Source: Macrotrachela quadricornifera (Eukaryota; Rotifera; Eurotatoria; Philodinida; Philodinidae). Taken from it: DNA of 64,000 nucleotides. The DNA lies in contig JAJEKB010021564.1 of the NCBI GenBank assembly GCA_022393335.1, positions 472,652 through 536,651 on the forward strand, written 5' to 3'. The translations under genes and the position numbers were made by a program. Shown here piece after piece: positions 36,226 to 48,235 of this stretch (positions are counted from its first letter, which is position 1; each line of letters begins with the position of its first letter). The notes below the pieces were generated by a model. That model saw only the letters and a list, made by a program, of their open reading frames with translations, ran no database searches and was not told where the DNA came from.

Positions 36226-37330
36226 ATAGGTTCCCAGTGAAAAATAAATTTTATCATCTTGCACAAATAAATACCAATGTGTTTCTGAAAGTGGAGATGT
36301 CAAAGGATAATTTATTGAAAAATCATGTATTTTTATTTTCATTTTTACTTGATATAAAGCTCATTGATGTACACATAAAAATAGTATGCAGGTAAATTGT
36401 TATCACCAATAGATTGAAATCTATCAAGTATAAATTTTTCTACATATTTAATTTTTTGCCGACGATTTTCGTTTATATGAAGAACAAGATGCGTTTATTA
36501 TAGAAAACTACTTGTACTTTTTTTTTTAAATTAACTCTGAGTGGGTGCTATTCTATAAGTGATATCGTTGCTTTCTGACAGAGATTCAACTGTAGTTCTT
36601 TGATTCATAAAACACCTTTATCGGAGCAAAATGATTTACATCAATCGAAGAATATTTTTTGTTTAATTACGAGGAAATATTATCAACAGAGATGTATTAT
36701 TTTCTATAATATTACTTATACAAATATATCTATATCATAATCTTTCAAAAATGAAATGTTATTGTTTTATTTTTCATACAGAATTAAAAATAATTATAAT
36801 TGAACAGAGCAAAAATTAAATAGCAATTGGATAACAACCTAACTTAGTTTAGATTTTAAATAATATCTTCTTTCAAAATTAACAATAAACAATAATTGAC
36901 ATGTTGACCTGAGTTAAATTTCCACAATCTATGAACTGACTTTTATAGACACATTCCATCCTATTCAAGGTTCTGATTTATATTGGTAGAAATCATAAAT
37001 ATCCTAAAAGATTAACTAATAAATTAGTCATTTTATTTTCCTTTGTAATGTTATTATAAAGTTAATTGACTTTTCACAAAAACGTCAATATTCTATTATT
37101 AAGATGTGTTATCTTTACCTATAAACAAATTCTTTATAGTTTTATGAATTTTTTTTTGTATGATATAAAAAATTTCTCTCGTATATATTTTCAAAATCTC
37201 ATTTTCTTTCAAGAAAATTTGTTTTCTTTCTATCAAACATTGGAATATTCAACACGTTTTTTTAGAAATTCCGATAGAACAATTCAGAATCTTCCATTAG
37301 ACATTTTTCTTGTTTCGATTAACATCATCA
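35640..37330. repeat. Old direct duplication, about 1.28 kb apart
   Basis: Block 35640-36125 resembles block 36940-37330. Shared words include TCCATTC(C/T)ATTCA, TCCTTTGTAATGT, TCTA(G/T)CAAAC(G/A)TTGGAAT and GAACAATTCAG-like stretches. Clearly diverged. Confidence 0.45.
36193..36223. repeat. (TA)n microsatellite
   Basis: About 15 uninterrupted TA units. Confidence 0.9.
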
Positions 37331-37530
37331 TCTACATATTTCCATCAATGTATTTCATATAAATCATTGAAAATATTTCATTAAATATTAAATATACAAT
37401 CTCTAGTGAGTAGATTCACTTCTTCTTTTTCTTTTGCCTTTATTTAACATCTCTCTTTCTTTTCTTTTGTTTTGCTTGACGTCATTTTGTTTTTTAACAA
37501 CATTTGAAATGCAGCTCATTTTAAAATATA

Positions 37531-38428
37531 CAGGGTGGCCCAAAAGTCACGTTACCCCAAAAAAAATTAAATATTTCCCTTACGGCTTGAGCAGAGAAGC
37601 TGATTTTTTTACCAGTGATAGAGCCATGTACAAGCTTTATATTTATAAAGACATGCCTAGGGAGATGCTTTCTTAAGTATCGTTATTGACCTCAACAAGA
37701 AAATTTTACTTTTTCACAGATACGAAAAAAAAATAGTATACTTAACAGGTGGTCTCTTTAGGGATGCCTTTATGAATATGAAGCTTGAACATGGCTCTAT
37801 CACTGGTAAAAAAATCAACTCCTTTGCTCGAGCCATAATGGAGATACTCAATTTTTATTTTGGTAAACTAACTTTCGGACCACCCTGTATATGGCCCAAA
37901 AGTCATGACACCAAGAAAAATTTAAATATCTCCACTACGGCTGGAACAAACGAACTGATTTCTTTACCAATAATAGAGGTATGTTAACACTTTAAATCTG
38001 TACGGACAAGATTAGAAAGAGCCTATATAAAATATTACTAATGACCTCAACAAAATAATTTTACTTTCTCGTAGGTAGAATAAAAAATAATATATTTAAT
38101 GAAGGATCTCTCTGAACATGTCTTTATGAGTATAAGGCTTGAACATGCTTCTATCATTGGTAAAAGAATCAGTTGATTAGCTCTAGCCGTAGTGAAGATA
38201 TTCAATTTTTTTCAGCAAAGTGACTTTCTTTTCGAACTGTGAAACGGTAAATTTTTCTTGTTGAGATCAATAACGATACTTAAGAAAGCATCTCCCTAGG
38301 CATGTCTTTATAAATATAAAGCTTGTACATGGCTCTATCACTGGTAAAAAAATCAGCTTCTCTGCTCAAGCCGTAAGGGAGATATTTAACTTTTTTTGGG
38401 TAACGTGACTTTTGGGCCACCCTGTACA
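37531..38428. mobile_element. Two overlapping mariner-type MITEs
   Basis: The outer ends ACAGGGTGGCCCAAAAGTCA (37531) and its complement (ending 38428) start ~190-bp inverted repeats (37531-37710 and 38238-38428). In the middle (about 37770-37960) lies another right end (ACCACCCTGTAT) followed by another left end (GGCCCAAAAGTCA). So two copies sit head to tail, sharing or abutting at about 37890. TA flanks both outer ends. No transposase. Confidence 0.75.
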
Positions 38429-38618
38429 CTACAAGTTTAAAAAGGAGTATAGGTTTTGAATATGAAATCAAACTATATTTAATAATCTATCGTATAATTT
38501 CTCTACCTTTTATTATTCTTTTAAAGTATATTATATCAATCTGTTGATATTGTTCAAAAAAATGATTTCAATTTTTAGAATAAATTAATTAACTCAACTA
38601 GTTTTGATCAATTTCAAA

Positions 38619-38787
38619 ATGAATATAAGAAATTTCATCGAATGGTTCCGTGAACGAATACATAATTATAATGTTTTTATTCTCGATGAAGATGAATATG
38701 ACGATGAAAATGATGAACCTGAAGATCGGGCAACAGTTGTCAAACGCCAAAAATATGCTACTCGATTGTATATTACGCTTATCATCA
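38619..38787 (+). CDS. Orphan first exon of a membrane protein (hypothetical)
   Basis: ATG at 38619 opens MNIRNFIEWFRERIHNYNVF, then an acidic stretch (DEDEYDDENDEPED), then KYATRLYITLIIS at a GTAAGT donor (38788). Bdelloid multi-exon membrane proteins often start with a short cytoplasmic segment followed by ATRLY and a transmembrane helix. I could not find the next exon, so this may be a remnant. Confidence 0.45.
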
Positions 38788-40019
38788 GTAAGTAGACTCG
38801 GATCATTTATTTTCAAGAATAAAATAAGTAATGCATACATCTATAAGTTAACAACTGTACTTTTCAGATGATAAAATTTTACTTATTTCATCATACAAAT
38901 AAAATTGCCAGATAATTGTGAGAATTATAACTGTGAGGCTTATCTAATTCTCATCATTCGGAATATTGATATTCTTTTGAAATTTCAAATTTCCTATGGT
39001 TAGATATCTTGAAAAACTTTGTCAAATGAGAAAAAAACAAAAGTTTATAGATTCTCAAATACAGTTCGAGACAGTAAGCTGTACATTCAAATATCATTAG
39101 ATGAAAATAAACTTCTTTTCTGTAGAAACCTGATTTTCTTTCTTAGATTTGATTAAAATAAAAGGACCCCGGCGGATTTTTCAACTTTTTCATTTTGAAA
39201 AACAAAATACAGGATTTTGTAGAACTTGAAAATTTACATCTAATAGTGTATAAATCAAATTGATTTCTATTCAATTTAAAAAATTTTTCCTATATGAACT
39301 ATAAAATTATAATATCAAATATTTAGGTTTCAAGCATTAGATTATTATATGGAAATCATCCTTATCACAATATAATAACAATTATTGTCTTACTTAATTT
39401 TCTAGAGCTTTTTTTCTTCTATACTTTTACTTATTTCATAATCTCGTTTCAAAGTAAAAAAATTCTTTTCACTAAAAATACTAAAATTTTTAGTTTTTTC
39501 CCAGAAGTTGTATCTAGTTGTGATCTATCATTAGCCATAAAAACTATATTAAAAATCGAATGATCCGATGGAAAATGTAATCAACATTTTGAGGACCTCA
39601 CAGATTTCTCATATTTTTTAAAGTCTGTTTTCTAAAGATTTTTGGAGGTCTTTTTAGGAATGATACTAAAAGTTTCCGAAAATTTTATAGGAGTTACAAA
39701 AACAAAATAGAGATGGAATTCGAAACAGTGTACATCTTTTAATTCAGGTGCTAGGATCGAAAGAGGGCGAAAAATGGCCCAGTGTCACATCCTGGATTTG
39801 ACAGTATATCGCCTGTCATTTTCTTATATGAAACGGGGTCAAGCTAATTTTCTGATATATGATATAAATTTTGATACTCTATGAAATAGTAGGAAAAGTT
39901 TTGAAAAATAATTGTACCCTCGACGCAATATGGAGTTTCGACTCCTCGAAAACCAGGTGACCCATCCTCAGAAACGTGGACCTGACACTCTTATGTGTCT
40001 TCTAGTGTTGGCAAATTTT
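38788..40019. other. AT-rich intergenic DNA
   Basis: No gene recognised. Confidence 0.4.
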
Positions 40020-40021
40020 AT

Positions 40022-40541
40022 TGTTTCGCGAACTAGTAGACCATCCCACATAATATGGCCACGACAAGATTCGTCGAAATCGAAAAAATTTGTTTATCCC
40101 ACCTCGACCCTGGGTGGTACCACGGCAAAAGTCGAAAGAAAAACTGTTTTTCGTAAAATTGAGCAATGACCGTCTAGGATAATAGGGTTTGAACTAGTGA
40201 TCAAATTTATATAATACAAGCTGTTTTTGATTACGCTTTAGCCATACGGCAGTAGTTTTTCGAGGTCACTTCCTATTGGTATTAACCTTTGAATTTCGCG
40301 CTAGACGAGGACTCGCAGCACTGCTTGAATAGACTTAAGGGCCAACTTGTATTATATAATTTTGATCAGCACTTCAAGCCGTATGATCCTACATAATCGC
40401 TGCTCGATTATACGAAAAAAAGTTTTTTCAATTTTTCTTCAGGTACTTCTCCATAGTTGAGGAAAGGCAAAAATTTTTTTTCGGTTTCGATGAACTTTGT
40501 CTTTCTCATATTATGTGGAATGGTCTACTAATGTCCATTCA
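40022..40541. mobile_element. Imperfect palindromic element, about 520 bp
   Basis: CTAGTAGACCATCCCACATA (40031) mirrors TATGTGGAATGGTCTACTA (ending about 40531). Deeper, GTGATCAAATTTATATAATA (40197) mirrors TATTATATAATTTTGATCAG (ending 40371). The arms are diverged and the interior is non-coding. Confidence 0.6.
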
Positions 40542-41114
40542 GAAAAAAAAGGCTGATGGATATTTTTTGAACAACTTTTGATAGGAGGAAGATAGACGGC
40601 TGCGATTTTCATCATAAGAAAGAGGAGATGGAGATGCATCGAACTGTATATTAGAACACAATTTGACATAGTTCTTTTTAAAGACTTCAAGCGACGTTTT
40701 TAAAGGCGAATATATTCTGTAAGGCTACTAAAGTGATTTTCAAATAATTTTGTGTGCATTTGAATCGCTAACAGAAGATCTACAAACTATACATGAGAAC
40801 CAGACATTTAAATCTATTCCTTCAGAGGTTATAAGTATCTTAGAGGAAATTCTTAGTCGATTTTTCTATTAATTTCTGCGAAGAAATCAGTTTTTTTGGT
40901 TTTTCTCATAAAATATGAACTAAATTTTTCCACAACTTTTTTAAAAACTGCTTAAGAAAACTTTAAAAAGTCCCCTTAAAGCCCCTATATTATATGATTC
41001 GATACATCTTCATGTCGTCTTTCCAATGGTGAAAACCGCAGCTCTCTACCTTGTTCCTATTAAAAGTTATTGAAAAAATATCTATCGGCCTTTTTTTTTC
41101 TGAATGGGCATTAG
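40530..41114. mobile_element. MITE-like element with ~110-bp inverted ends
   Basis: CATTCAGAAAAAAAAGGC with GATGGATATTTTTTGAACAA at the left mirrors GCC(T)nCTGAATGGGCATTAG at the right. The arms agree over about 110 bp with mismatches. It overlaps the end of the preceding palindrome, so one may have inserted into the other. Confidence 0.6.
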
Positions 41115-41231
41115 TCTTTTTACCCGTCTTTTGCTCGTCTGGGAATGATGATGATATTGTAAAATGTCAATTTCTTTATGATTTTAGATATTCTACTCTT
41201 CGCATATCCATCAAATTATAATATATTCGTC

Positions 41232-42071
41232 ATGACTACAGGTGGAGAAACAGATACAGCACAACATATTTTGCGTATATCTGATATAGATAAAGAACCA
41301 CTTGAAATGCTTATGCCTATTGGTGGATATGAAGAATTGCCAATTGTTCCTCTTGAAATTGCTGTTGAACCACTCGTCTCATTTCTACCTGCTGTTCAAA
41401 GTTATGCATATTCTGCTAAACAGCGATGTAAAAAATTATCAGCTGATGGTTTGACAATTGATGAATCAGCCTCTATTATGCTTCATTCAATGGGTTGGAG
41501 GCCATTTGATAAATGTCTTTATGTTGTATTAAATGCAACGCTTAGATCAGCTGATAGAGATAAATTGGAACCATGTAATCTTTACCTTAAGCTTTTCCTT
41601 ACGGCACTATCTCGACTTCCCTCAACTCGCCAACATGTTTATCGTGGAGTCAAATTAGATTTAAGTGCGCAATATCGAAAAGGTGAAACAATCGTGTGGT
41701 GGGGATTTTCTTCTTCCACTAAGTCAATTGATGTGTTACAATCCGAATTGTTTTTGGGCAAAACAGGAACAAGAACATTGTTTATTATTGAATGTGATTC
41801 TGGTAAAGATATTCAAAAATATTCTTATTTTCCAGCAGAAGATGAAATTCTTCTTCTCGCTGCTACACAATTCGAAATTATTGGTTGTCTTGATGGAGGC
41901 AATGATCTTCATACAATTCAACTTCGAGAAACAAAAACATCTTTTCCATTTTTGCATCCAATTGCTTTTCTTCAAGCTCAAATAATTCTGAATCTGGTAA
42001 AAGAGAACAGTTGTTTTACTTTTCAAATCTTACTAGCGACATTCATAAGAATGCCAAACAGAAATTCTTAA
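41232..42071 (+). CDS. NAD(+)--protein-arginine ADP-ribosyltransferase (ART family)
   Basis: Transfers ADP-ribose from NAD to arginine. The R-S-E residues are visible: HVYRGVKL (Arg), [10 protein letters not shown] (STS-type serine motif) and [12 protein letters not shown] (E-x-E, supporting arginine specificity). Upstream is a typical bdelloid N-terminal helical region ([45 protein letters not shown]). Start: ATG at 41232 (MTTGGETDT) matches the usual start of this rotifer subfamily. An in-frame ATG at 41178 lies across an acceptor-like TTTTAG and would add an untypical leader. The tail after FLHPIAF reads into [11 protein letters not shown] and may instead be spliced. Probably intact. Confidence 0.87.
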   Translation: MTTGGETDTAQHILRISDIDKEPLEMLMPIGGYEELPIVPLEIAVEPLVSFLPAVQSYAYSAKQRCKKLSADGLTIDESASIMLHSMGWRPFDKCLYVVLNATLRSADRDKLEPCNLYLKLFLTALSRLPSTRQHVYRGVKLDLSAQYRKGETIVWWGFSSSTKSIDVLQSELFLGKTGTRTLFIIECDSGKDIQKYSYFPAEDEILLLAATQFEIIGCLDGGNDLHTIQLRETKTSFPFLHPIAFLQAQIILNLVKENSCFTFQILLATFIRMPNRNS

Positions 42072-42948
42072 ATTATTGAGGAATTACTGTTGACATTAAG
42101 ATAACTTTATTGAAAATTATAGACTGATCATCAGTTTCATGATAATTACATGGTAATTCAACCGATGTAATTTTTTTCGTATGCACAGATTCGTCATCTT
42201 ATTTTATTAATATGTATGTGGATGTGATAGTTGACATAAATAATATGTTATCTTAATTTTTGGAATTAGAGAATTATAGAGATATTGAGACAGTAAATTT
42301 TCACAGAATTACACAAATAATAATTGAAAAAGTTTTTTACAAATCTCTTTTCTATATAATTTTTATTTCATTAGATATTGAAACATATAGAAAACAAAAA
42401 TTAAAAAAAACTACAAGTCAATTGCCAAAAACAATAACTATCGAAAACACTGCAAATTATATAACTAATGATTCAAAAACAAAAATAAATGAAAGCGCAA
42501 CATATACTGACAAACAAGGTATGTTTAAATTTGATCATAGTCAAAAAAAAATACTGAATTGTTCATATTTATTGCTGTCCTTATACTGAAATGAGTTAAA
42601 TGACGAAATAGTTGAATTTTGATCATGTTAACACATTCAACGCGATTCAGTTTTCTTTAAAAATTTCATTGAAATATTGATTTGTATCACGAATTTGCAT
42701 ATAATAAACGCACCTAATACTCTTATCATTCTTTTCTACCAACTAGGCATCGTTCCTTCTTTGTATCAGCATACAATGAGTCATGCTTTATCTTTAAAGG
42801 AGAAATCCCTTACGCCACTTTCTTGTTTTTTTCATCTTATCTGTGGTGCACGTAGTATAAGAAAGGGAAATTTCCAGATTTTCTCTCGTTATTCTGCTCT
42901 CTCTGTCCTTGTGCATATAAAAGCATCCAAAATTTTGAAATTATTCAC
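42072..42948. other. Spacer with a possible small exon
   Basis: 42376-42519 is bounded by TTCATTAG and GGTATGT and reads open (KTTSQLPKTITIENT). It could be a 3' exon of the ADP-ribosyltransferase or noise. The rest shows no gene. It should contain the 5' end of the piggyBac element. Confidence 0.3.
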
Positions 42949-44006
42949 ATGCCGTTCGAAGAATGTGAAACAGAAGAAGGTACTAGCTCACTCAGTGAAG
43001 TGAGCTCTTTGGATGATGATTTCGTTAAGATGGACCTAGAATCTGAAACTTCTGATGAAGAAGCTACTAATGACGAAGTAGATTCGCATGTCTGGAGTGA
43101 AATACAATCAGAATCTGATGCAGAATTCATGGAAGATTATGGACTCATCCAAGAAGTAACTTCTGTATCAGGAGATAGCACAATTCTGCCTATCGATTGC
43201 CATCGCCATTTCATCACGGACGAAATTACTGACCTTATGGTTCGCGAAACTAATCGATATGCGGAGCAATACATGCAAACACATGATATTAGCAGACGGT
43301 CGAAAAGTCGTCAATGGAAACCAACTAATGATGTAAAGATGCTCAAGTTTCTTGGAATCATTATCGAGATGGGATTAGTACAAATGCCGAAGTTGGAATA
43401 CTATTGGAGTAACAGCCGGTTGTACGGATCCGAGATCATTCGAAGTGCAATGGCAAGAGATAGGTTTGAATTACTCCTCAAGTTCCGGCATTTTTCGGAC
43501 AACCATAAGTATCACTCGAACCAAGGTAGACTACTGAATTTGAAACCACTTTCGGATTTACTGAAAACCAGATTTTCGTCTGTATATAGTCCTGGTGCAG
43601 TTGTTTCAATCGATGAAACAATGATACCATGGCGAGGCAGACTTTTGTTCAAACAATATATACATGGGAAAGCGCATAAATATGGGATAAAGATGTACAA
43701 ATTAGCGACTACTAACGGATATACGTGGAATTATTTGATCTATACTGATGAGCAAGATCCATTGGCAGGTGTTGGACATGCTGAGAGAGTCGTGATGAGT
43801 TTATTAGATGGTCTCTCAGGATGTTATCGGACCGTGGTTACTGACAACTTCTATATCAGTATTTCCCTTGCAAGACGTTTGTTGGTACATGATACGTACT
43901 TTCTTGGAACACTGAGAAGTAATCGTGCCGCGTCAGGAAAAGAAATTCTTCAGAAAAAGTTCAAGCGTGGCGAAACTTGCGGACTTCAGAATAAAGAAAG
44001 TATAAG
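42949..44006 (+). pseudogene. piggyBac transposase, C-terminally truncated
   Basis: From ATG at 42949: an acidic N-terminus (CETEEGTSSLSEVSSLDDDF), then the DDE_Tnp_1_7 fold. Visible parts are MLKFLGIIIEMGLVQMP, YYWSNSRLYG, the first catalytic Asp in SIDETMIPWRGR, HKYGIKMYKLAT, and the second Asp in VVTDNFYISISLARRLL. The third catalytic Asp and the Cys-rich C-terminus are absent, because the frame runs into a foldback element at about 44007 after GLQNKESIRVI. The remainder is not found beyond that element. 353 residues, against about 550-600 for full-length enzymes. A second, shorter relic of the same lineage is at 6062. Confidence 0.88.
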
Positions 44007-44118
44007 GGTGATTCCATGGTACTTGTGACACGTTTACACCGACCCTCACCAAATCGTTTGAAACTTTCAGGGCTTGTGTAATAAGCAATTCTAAGACTTT
44101 TTTGCTCTTGGACAAAAG

Positions 44119-44445
44119 TCATAGGACGTCTTGTTGAAGAACTGTAGCCCAAGTACCAAGTGCCCTCCGTAACGGTTTTCTAAAGTACCTTATTCTTTGT
44201 AACACACGTAGTTTTGCACCACTTTGTGCTATAAACATTCTGATGATATATTTGGATTCCTCATCATCAGGGCTATCAGAATCACTGCTTTTTATAATTC
44301 TTTGGACTCGTTTCAGAACGACGAGTCTCTGGAAACCCTTTTCCACAGCCGAGTATTCCAGGCTCGAAAACTCCTTAAATAGAGAACTCTGAACTTCGGG
44401 AAGTATTTCATTTGATAGAGCATCAAAAGATCTATCGAACCACAT
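44119..44445 (-). CDS. Unrecognised 108-aa frame in the left foldback arm
   Basis: From ATG at 44445: MWFDRSFDALSNEILPEVQ, a hydrophobic-charged middle (LVVLKRVQRIIKSSDSDSPD) and a basic helical end (KLRVLQRIRYFRKPLRRAL). It reads outward toward the arm end. No family recognised. Its mirror copy is at 45239. Openness in both arms follows from arm identity and is not evidence of selection. Confidence 0.3.
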   Translation of the reverse strand: MWFDRSFDALSNEILPEVQSSLFKEFSSLEYSAVEKGFQRLVVLKRVQRIIKSSDSDSPDDEESKYIIRMFIAQSGAKLRVLQRIRYFRKPLRRALGTWATVLQQDVL

Positions 44446-45238
44446 GTGCGCCGTCGGGGGGGGAGTGAGATTTCACCGAGAACGGGTCTCCAGAAAATCA
44501 ACATAGGTTTTTGAAAAACCATAAATTTTTTCCTGTCAAATTCAACCAAAAATATCTGAAAAAACTTTGTTTGTATGGATCATACCGTAGCGATACGTAG
44601 AAGATCGCGTAGATCAATCGAGATTCTACAAAGATCCCTGGAGAACTATCTTAGATCTAGCTTTACTGAAGCCATGTGAGAATTTCGAAACGATGAGAAA
44701 GGGTAGCAGGAGATTACTTGATCATAGCCCTATACATGTGCCTTTTTCGTCTAACTGGTATTCCTTTGTTCTGTGTTATTCTATCTCCTAGTTTCTTTTT
44801 GTTCTGTTCTGTGTGTGGTTTGGTTTGTTTCTTAATATGGCAGTGCATCGTATCAATTGCCGTAAAACATCCAGTAGCTCAGACTCAAAAACATTCACAC
44901 TCTAATACGCTCTTCTCCGGTTTTATTCTTCTTTTCATGCTTGCAAAACATGGCTTTTCTAATAGTTAAAATATTAACATTGCTGTACTGAGCTTTTAAG
45001 ACATATGTATCAATGGAAAATAGCATAGATCTAAGATAGTTCTCCAGGGATCTTTGTAGAATCTCGATTGATCTACGCGATCTTCTACGTATCGCTACGG
45101 TATGATCCATACAAACAAAGTTTTTTCAGATATTTTTGGTTGAATTTGACAGGAAAAAATTTATGGTTTTTCAAAAACCTATGTTGATTTTCTGGAGACC
45201 CGTTCTCGGTGAAATCTCACTCCCCCCCGACGGCGCAC

Positions 45239-45565
45239 ATGTGGTTCGATAGATCTTTTGATGCTCTATCAAATGAAATACTTCCCGAAGTTCAGAGTTC
45301 TCTATTTAAGGAGTTTTCGAGCCTGGAATACTCGGCTGTGGAAAAGGGTTTCCAGAGACTCGTCGTTCTGAAACGAGTCCAAAGAATTATAAAAAGCAGT
45401 GATTCTGATAGCCCTGATGATGAGGAATCCAAATATATCATCAGAATGTTTATAGCACAAAGTGGTGCAAAACTACGTGTGTTACAAAGAATAAGGTACT
45501 TTAGAAAACCGTTACGGAGGGCACTTGGTACTTGGGTTACAGTTCTTCAACAAGACGTCCTATGA
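45239..45565 (+). CDS. Unrecognised 108-aa frame in the right foldback arm
   Basis: Mirror image of the left-arm frame, with one visible residue change (GTWVTV versus GTWATV). Also reads outward. No function assigned. Confidence 0.3.
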   Translation: MWFDRSFDALSNEILPEVQSSLFKEFSSLEYSAVEKGFQRLVVLKRVQRIIKSSDSDSPDDEESKYIIRMFIAQSGAKLRVLQRIRYFRKPLRRALGTWVTVLQQDVL

Positions 45566-45685
45566 CTTTTGTCCAAGAGCAAAAAAGTCTTAGAATTGCT
45601 TATTACACAAGCCCTGAAAGTTTCAAACGATTTGGTAAATGTTGTGTATATCGTGTCACAAGTACCATGGAATCACCCTCATTTA

Positions 45686-46174
45686 AATTAAATGTATTAA
45701 AAATTAAATGATTGAAATCTATTTTTAATTTTTTCCTGACACATATATATTTCGCGGTTTTGAATTATATTTATTTTCCAAGAATTGTTTTTTTTATAAA
45801 AAAGTCAAGAAGCACTGAAGCTGATTTTTTTGAGCATAAGCTCGATCAATATTGTTTATCAACAAGTAAAGCGCATGATTATGTATTTTTTAATCTCTAT
45901 TGTGATGCTTGTCTCGCGATAGACATGTTGTTTTGAAAGAGAAGTGTTTTTGTCGTTCTGCTATATAACTTGGAAAAAACCCAATGAGTTGCTTTCTTTC
46001 ATTTGCATATCAGCGAAGGTTGTCGAAGTCCAACCGAGGTACGTGTTTTCTGACAACATCGCAATTAACAAACTATATATTATGTTGTGAAATTATTATC
46101 TGATATATGAATATATATTGACTAATCCTATTTGGTTTTTTTTAATTAGATCAACGCTAGATTCTCTACTTATA
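45686..46174. other. AT-rich spacer
   Basis: No gene recognised. A 74-codon frame at 45712 has no features. Confidence 0.4.
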
Positions 46175-46941
46175 AGGAAAGGTCTCCAACTGATCTATGC
46201 CGCCTTTGCTGATATTTTGCTCATATATAGGGTTCGATAAGACTAGAAAAAGCCTAAGAAGATAACGATCCAAGGCTTCCTTCTCGAGTTATGATCATTT
46301 TACTAGGTATACCACCTATGACAAGGAATTCAACGAAAAATCAAATTACCGAATTTTGATCTGAAAATTTGTCCATATGCAAGTCTTATGACCTATAGAT
46401 TAGTCTAAAAGTTTCAGCCAAAACAAATGCCTCTTTCTCAAAATATTGGGTTTTGCATAAAAGTCGATTTTCCTGCACACTAAAATAAAATGTGTCTCAT
46501 GTATCGCAACGAGCACCTCATGTCGTATCTCTTGCGTTCTCTGCGGGATATATAACAATATCTATAGCGAAGAACTCAAGAGATACGACACGAGGTATTC
46601 GTTGCGACACATTTTATTCTAGAGTGTGGCATGTGTGTAGCATGGTAATGTTTTCTTGAGCACACAATATTTCGAGAAAAGAGCATTTATTTTGACTGAA
46701 ACTTTTAAACTAATCTACAGTCCATAAGACTTGCATATGGACAAATTTTCAGATCAAAATTCGGTAATTTGATTTTTCGTTGAATTCCTTGTCATAGGTG
46801 GTATACCTAGTAAAATGATCATAACTCGAAAAGGAAGGCTTTGGATCGTTATCTTTCTAGGCTTTTGTTAGTTTCATCGAACCCTATATATGGACAAAAT
46901 ATCAGCAAAAGCGGCATGGATCAGTTGGGGACCTTTTCTCG
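46175..46941. mobile_element. Palindromic element, about 767 bp
   Basis: GGTCTCCAACTGATCTATGC at the left mirrors GCATGGATCAGTTGGGGACC at the right. The arms stay similar inward (TCCATATGCAAGTCTTATG and its mirror, GATACGACA mirrored around a centre near 46555). Non-coding. The terminal bases resemble (A)AAGGTC(T/C)CCAACTG. Confidence 0.78.
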
Positions 46942-47517
46942 TTAGAAATTCGAATTTTTTTTTTCAAAAAAAATCTTATGTTTTTCGAATGCATGCTAAT
47001 TTCTGAGACTTCGATATATGAGATTCTTTTCCAAGGCAGATTTTCTTCTGTAAAAGTCGGTGTAAAAGAAAGACTTAATAAATGTGGAAACCTCGGATTT
47101 AAATCCTTAAGTTATGTGTACTTCAAAAAGTGAATGAGACAAATCAGTCATCTGATAATGTGTGGATATAAAAATTAGCCTAGTAAACTTTTTATATAAA
47201 CACTCGAATTCTATTGGCTACTGATCAATCAATAGAATTTTGGGGTGAATACAGAGAAGATTTGGACTCCGAGCCTTGATTTATCTAAGAAAGTCGTTTT
47301 TCTTATAACTTGATTTCTATTAGCCAGTGATCAACCAATAGAGCTTCTAGGCAAGTGGAGTACACATTTGAGTTCTCCACCCGAGGAAACTGTTAAATAT
47401 CATCTGTCTGATAGAAAGATAGAGCTCTAATTGCGGTTCAATTAGAGCGTGGACAAGAACAAGCGATTTCCGTTTATCTATCTTGGCAATGGATGAGGTA
47501 ACCTTCATGGTTTTTTT
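46942..47517. other. Spacer with a short direct repeat
   Basis: TTCTATT(G/A)GC(T/C)A(C/G)TGATCAA(T/C)CAATAGA occurs at about 47210 and 47325. Each copy is itself nearly palindromic (TCTATTGG...CCAATAGA). No gene. Confidence 0.5.
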
Positions 47518-48235
47518 ATGTTATATATACCATTTTGTAGCTCGTGAAATTCTCTATCGAATGGTATATAATAGGTTGGGTTGTATTTGACTATTCAAGG
47601 AAAAGTTTTTTATGAAAGCGGGTATAGATCGATTTTCGCATAGGAGGCCAGAGAGAAAAATAGGTAGTTTAGAAATAACTCAGAAAGGGCTCGTCCAACC
47701 AGGCTCCTCTTCGAAATCAATCGAGATATTGTTGAGACTAAACTGTGTAGAAAATTTCATCGTGATCGCGCTTTCCTTTCAAAAGTTATCATGTAAACGG
47801 CCGGACATCCGAATGGGCACACTGACCGATTCCTGGGTATACTCACTTTTTAAGTATACAATAGGTGACTTAACCTTCTTATTTCTTTATATATTATATA
47901 CCACTTTGTAGCTCGTAAAATTCTCTATCGAATAGTATATAACAAATGGGATTTTATTCAATTTTGATAGAAAAGTTTCTTACGAAAGTGACAACATATC
48001 GATCTTTCCATAGGAAAACATAGGAAAACTATAGGGTAAAATCAGTATTTTTGCAATAACTCAGGAAGGACTCGTCCAATCGGGTTCATCTTCGAACTCG
48101 ACCGAGACATTGATGAGACTGAACTGTGTAGAAAATTTCATCGCAATCGGATGAGTCTTTGAAGAGTTATCGGATAAACGGACGGACGGACACACTGACC
48201 GATTTTAGTAGTGTACTCACTTCGTGAGTACACAA
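47518..48235 (+). repeat. Tandem pair of ~350-bp repeats
   Basis: Unit 1 (47518-47865) and unit 2 (47888-48235) share TTTGTAGCTCGT(G/A)AAATTC, CTCGTCCAA(C/T)C(A/G)GG, CTGTGTAGAAAATTTCATCG and ACACTGACCGATT. Each ends in a hairpin, GTATACTCAC..AGTATAC and GTGTACTCAC..GTGAGTACAC. They are moderately diverged. A GGACGGACGGAC run occurs in unit 2. Confidence 0.72.

Larger units (their letters stand above)
35377..37529. other. AT-rich intergenic DNA
   Basis: No supported gene. Includes a (TA)n microsatellite and a diverged direct duplication, both listed separately. Open frames near 37066 and 37434 are low-complexity. Confidence 0.5.
44007..45685. mobile_element. Foldback element with near-identical 650-bp arms
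   Basis: AGGGTGATTCCATGGTACTT starts the left arm, and its complement ends the right arm. The arms 44007-44659 and 45027-45685 match almost throughout. Differences seen include an 8-G versus 7-C run and a few substitutions. The spacer is about 370 bp. It terminates the piggyBac frame at 44007. Such length and identity point to a recent insertion or recent arm copying. Confidence 0.88.

Noticed and set aside
43742..43770. CTGATGAG on the plus strand as a further hammerhead
   Set aside because: It lies within the piggyBac coding sequence and has no GAAA or pairing stems.
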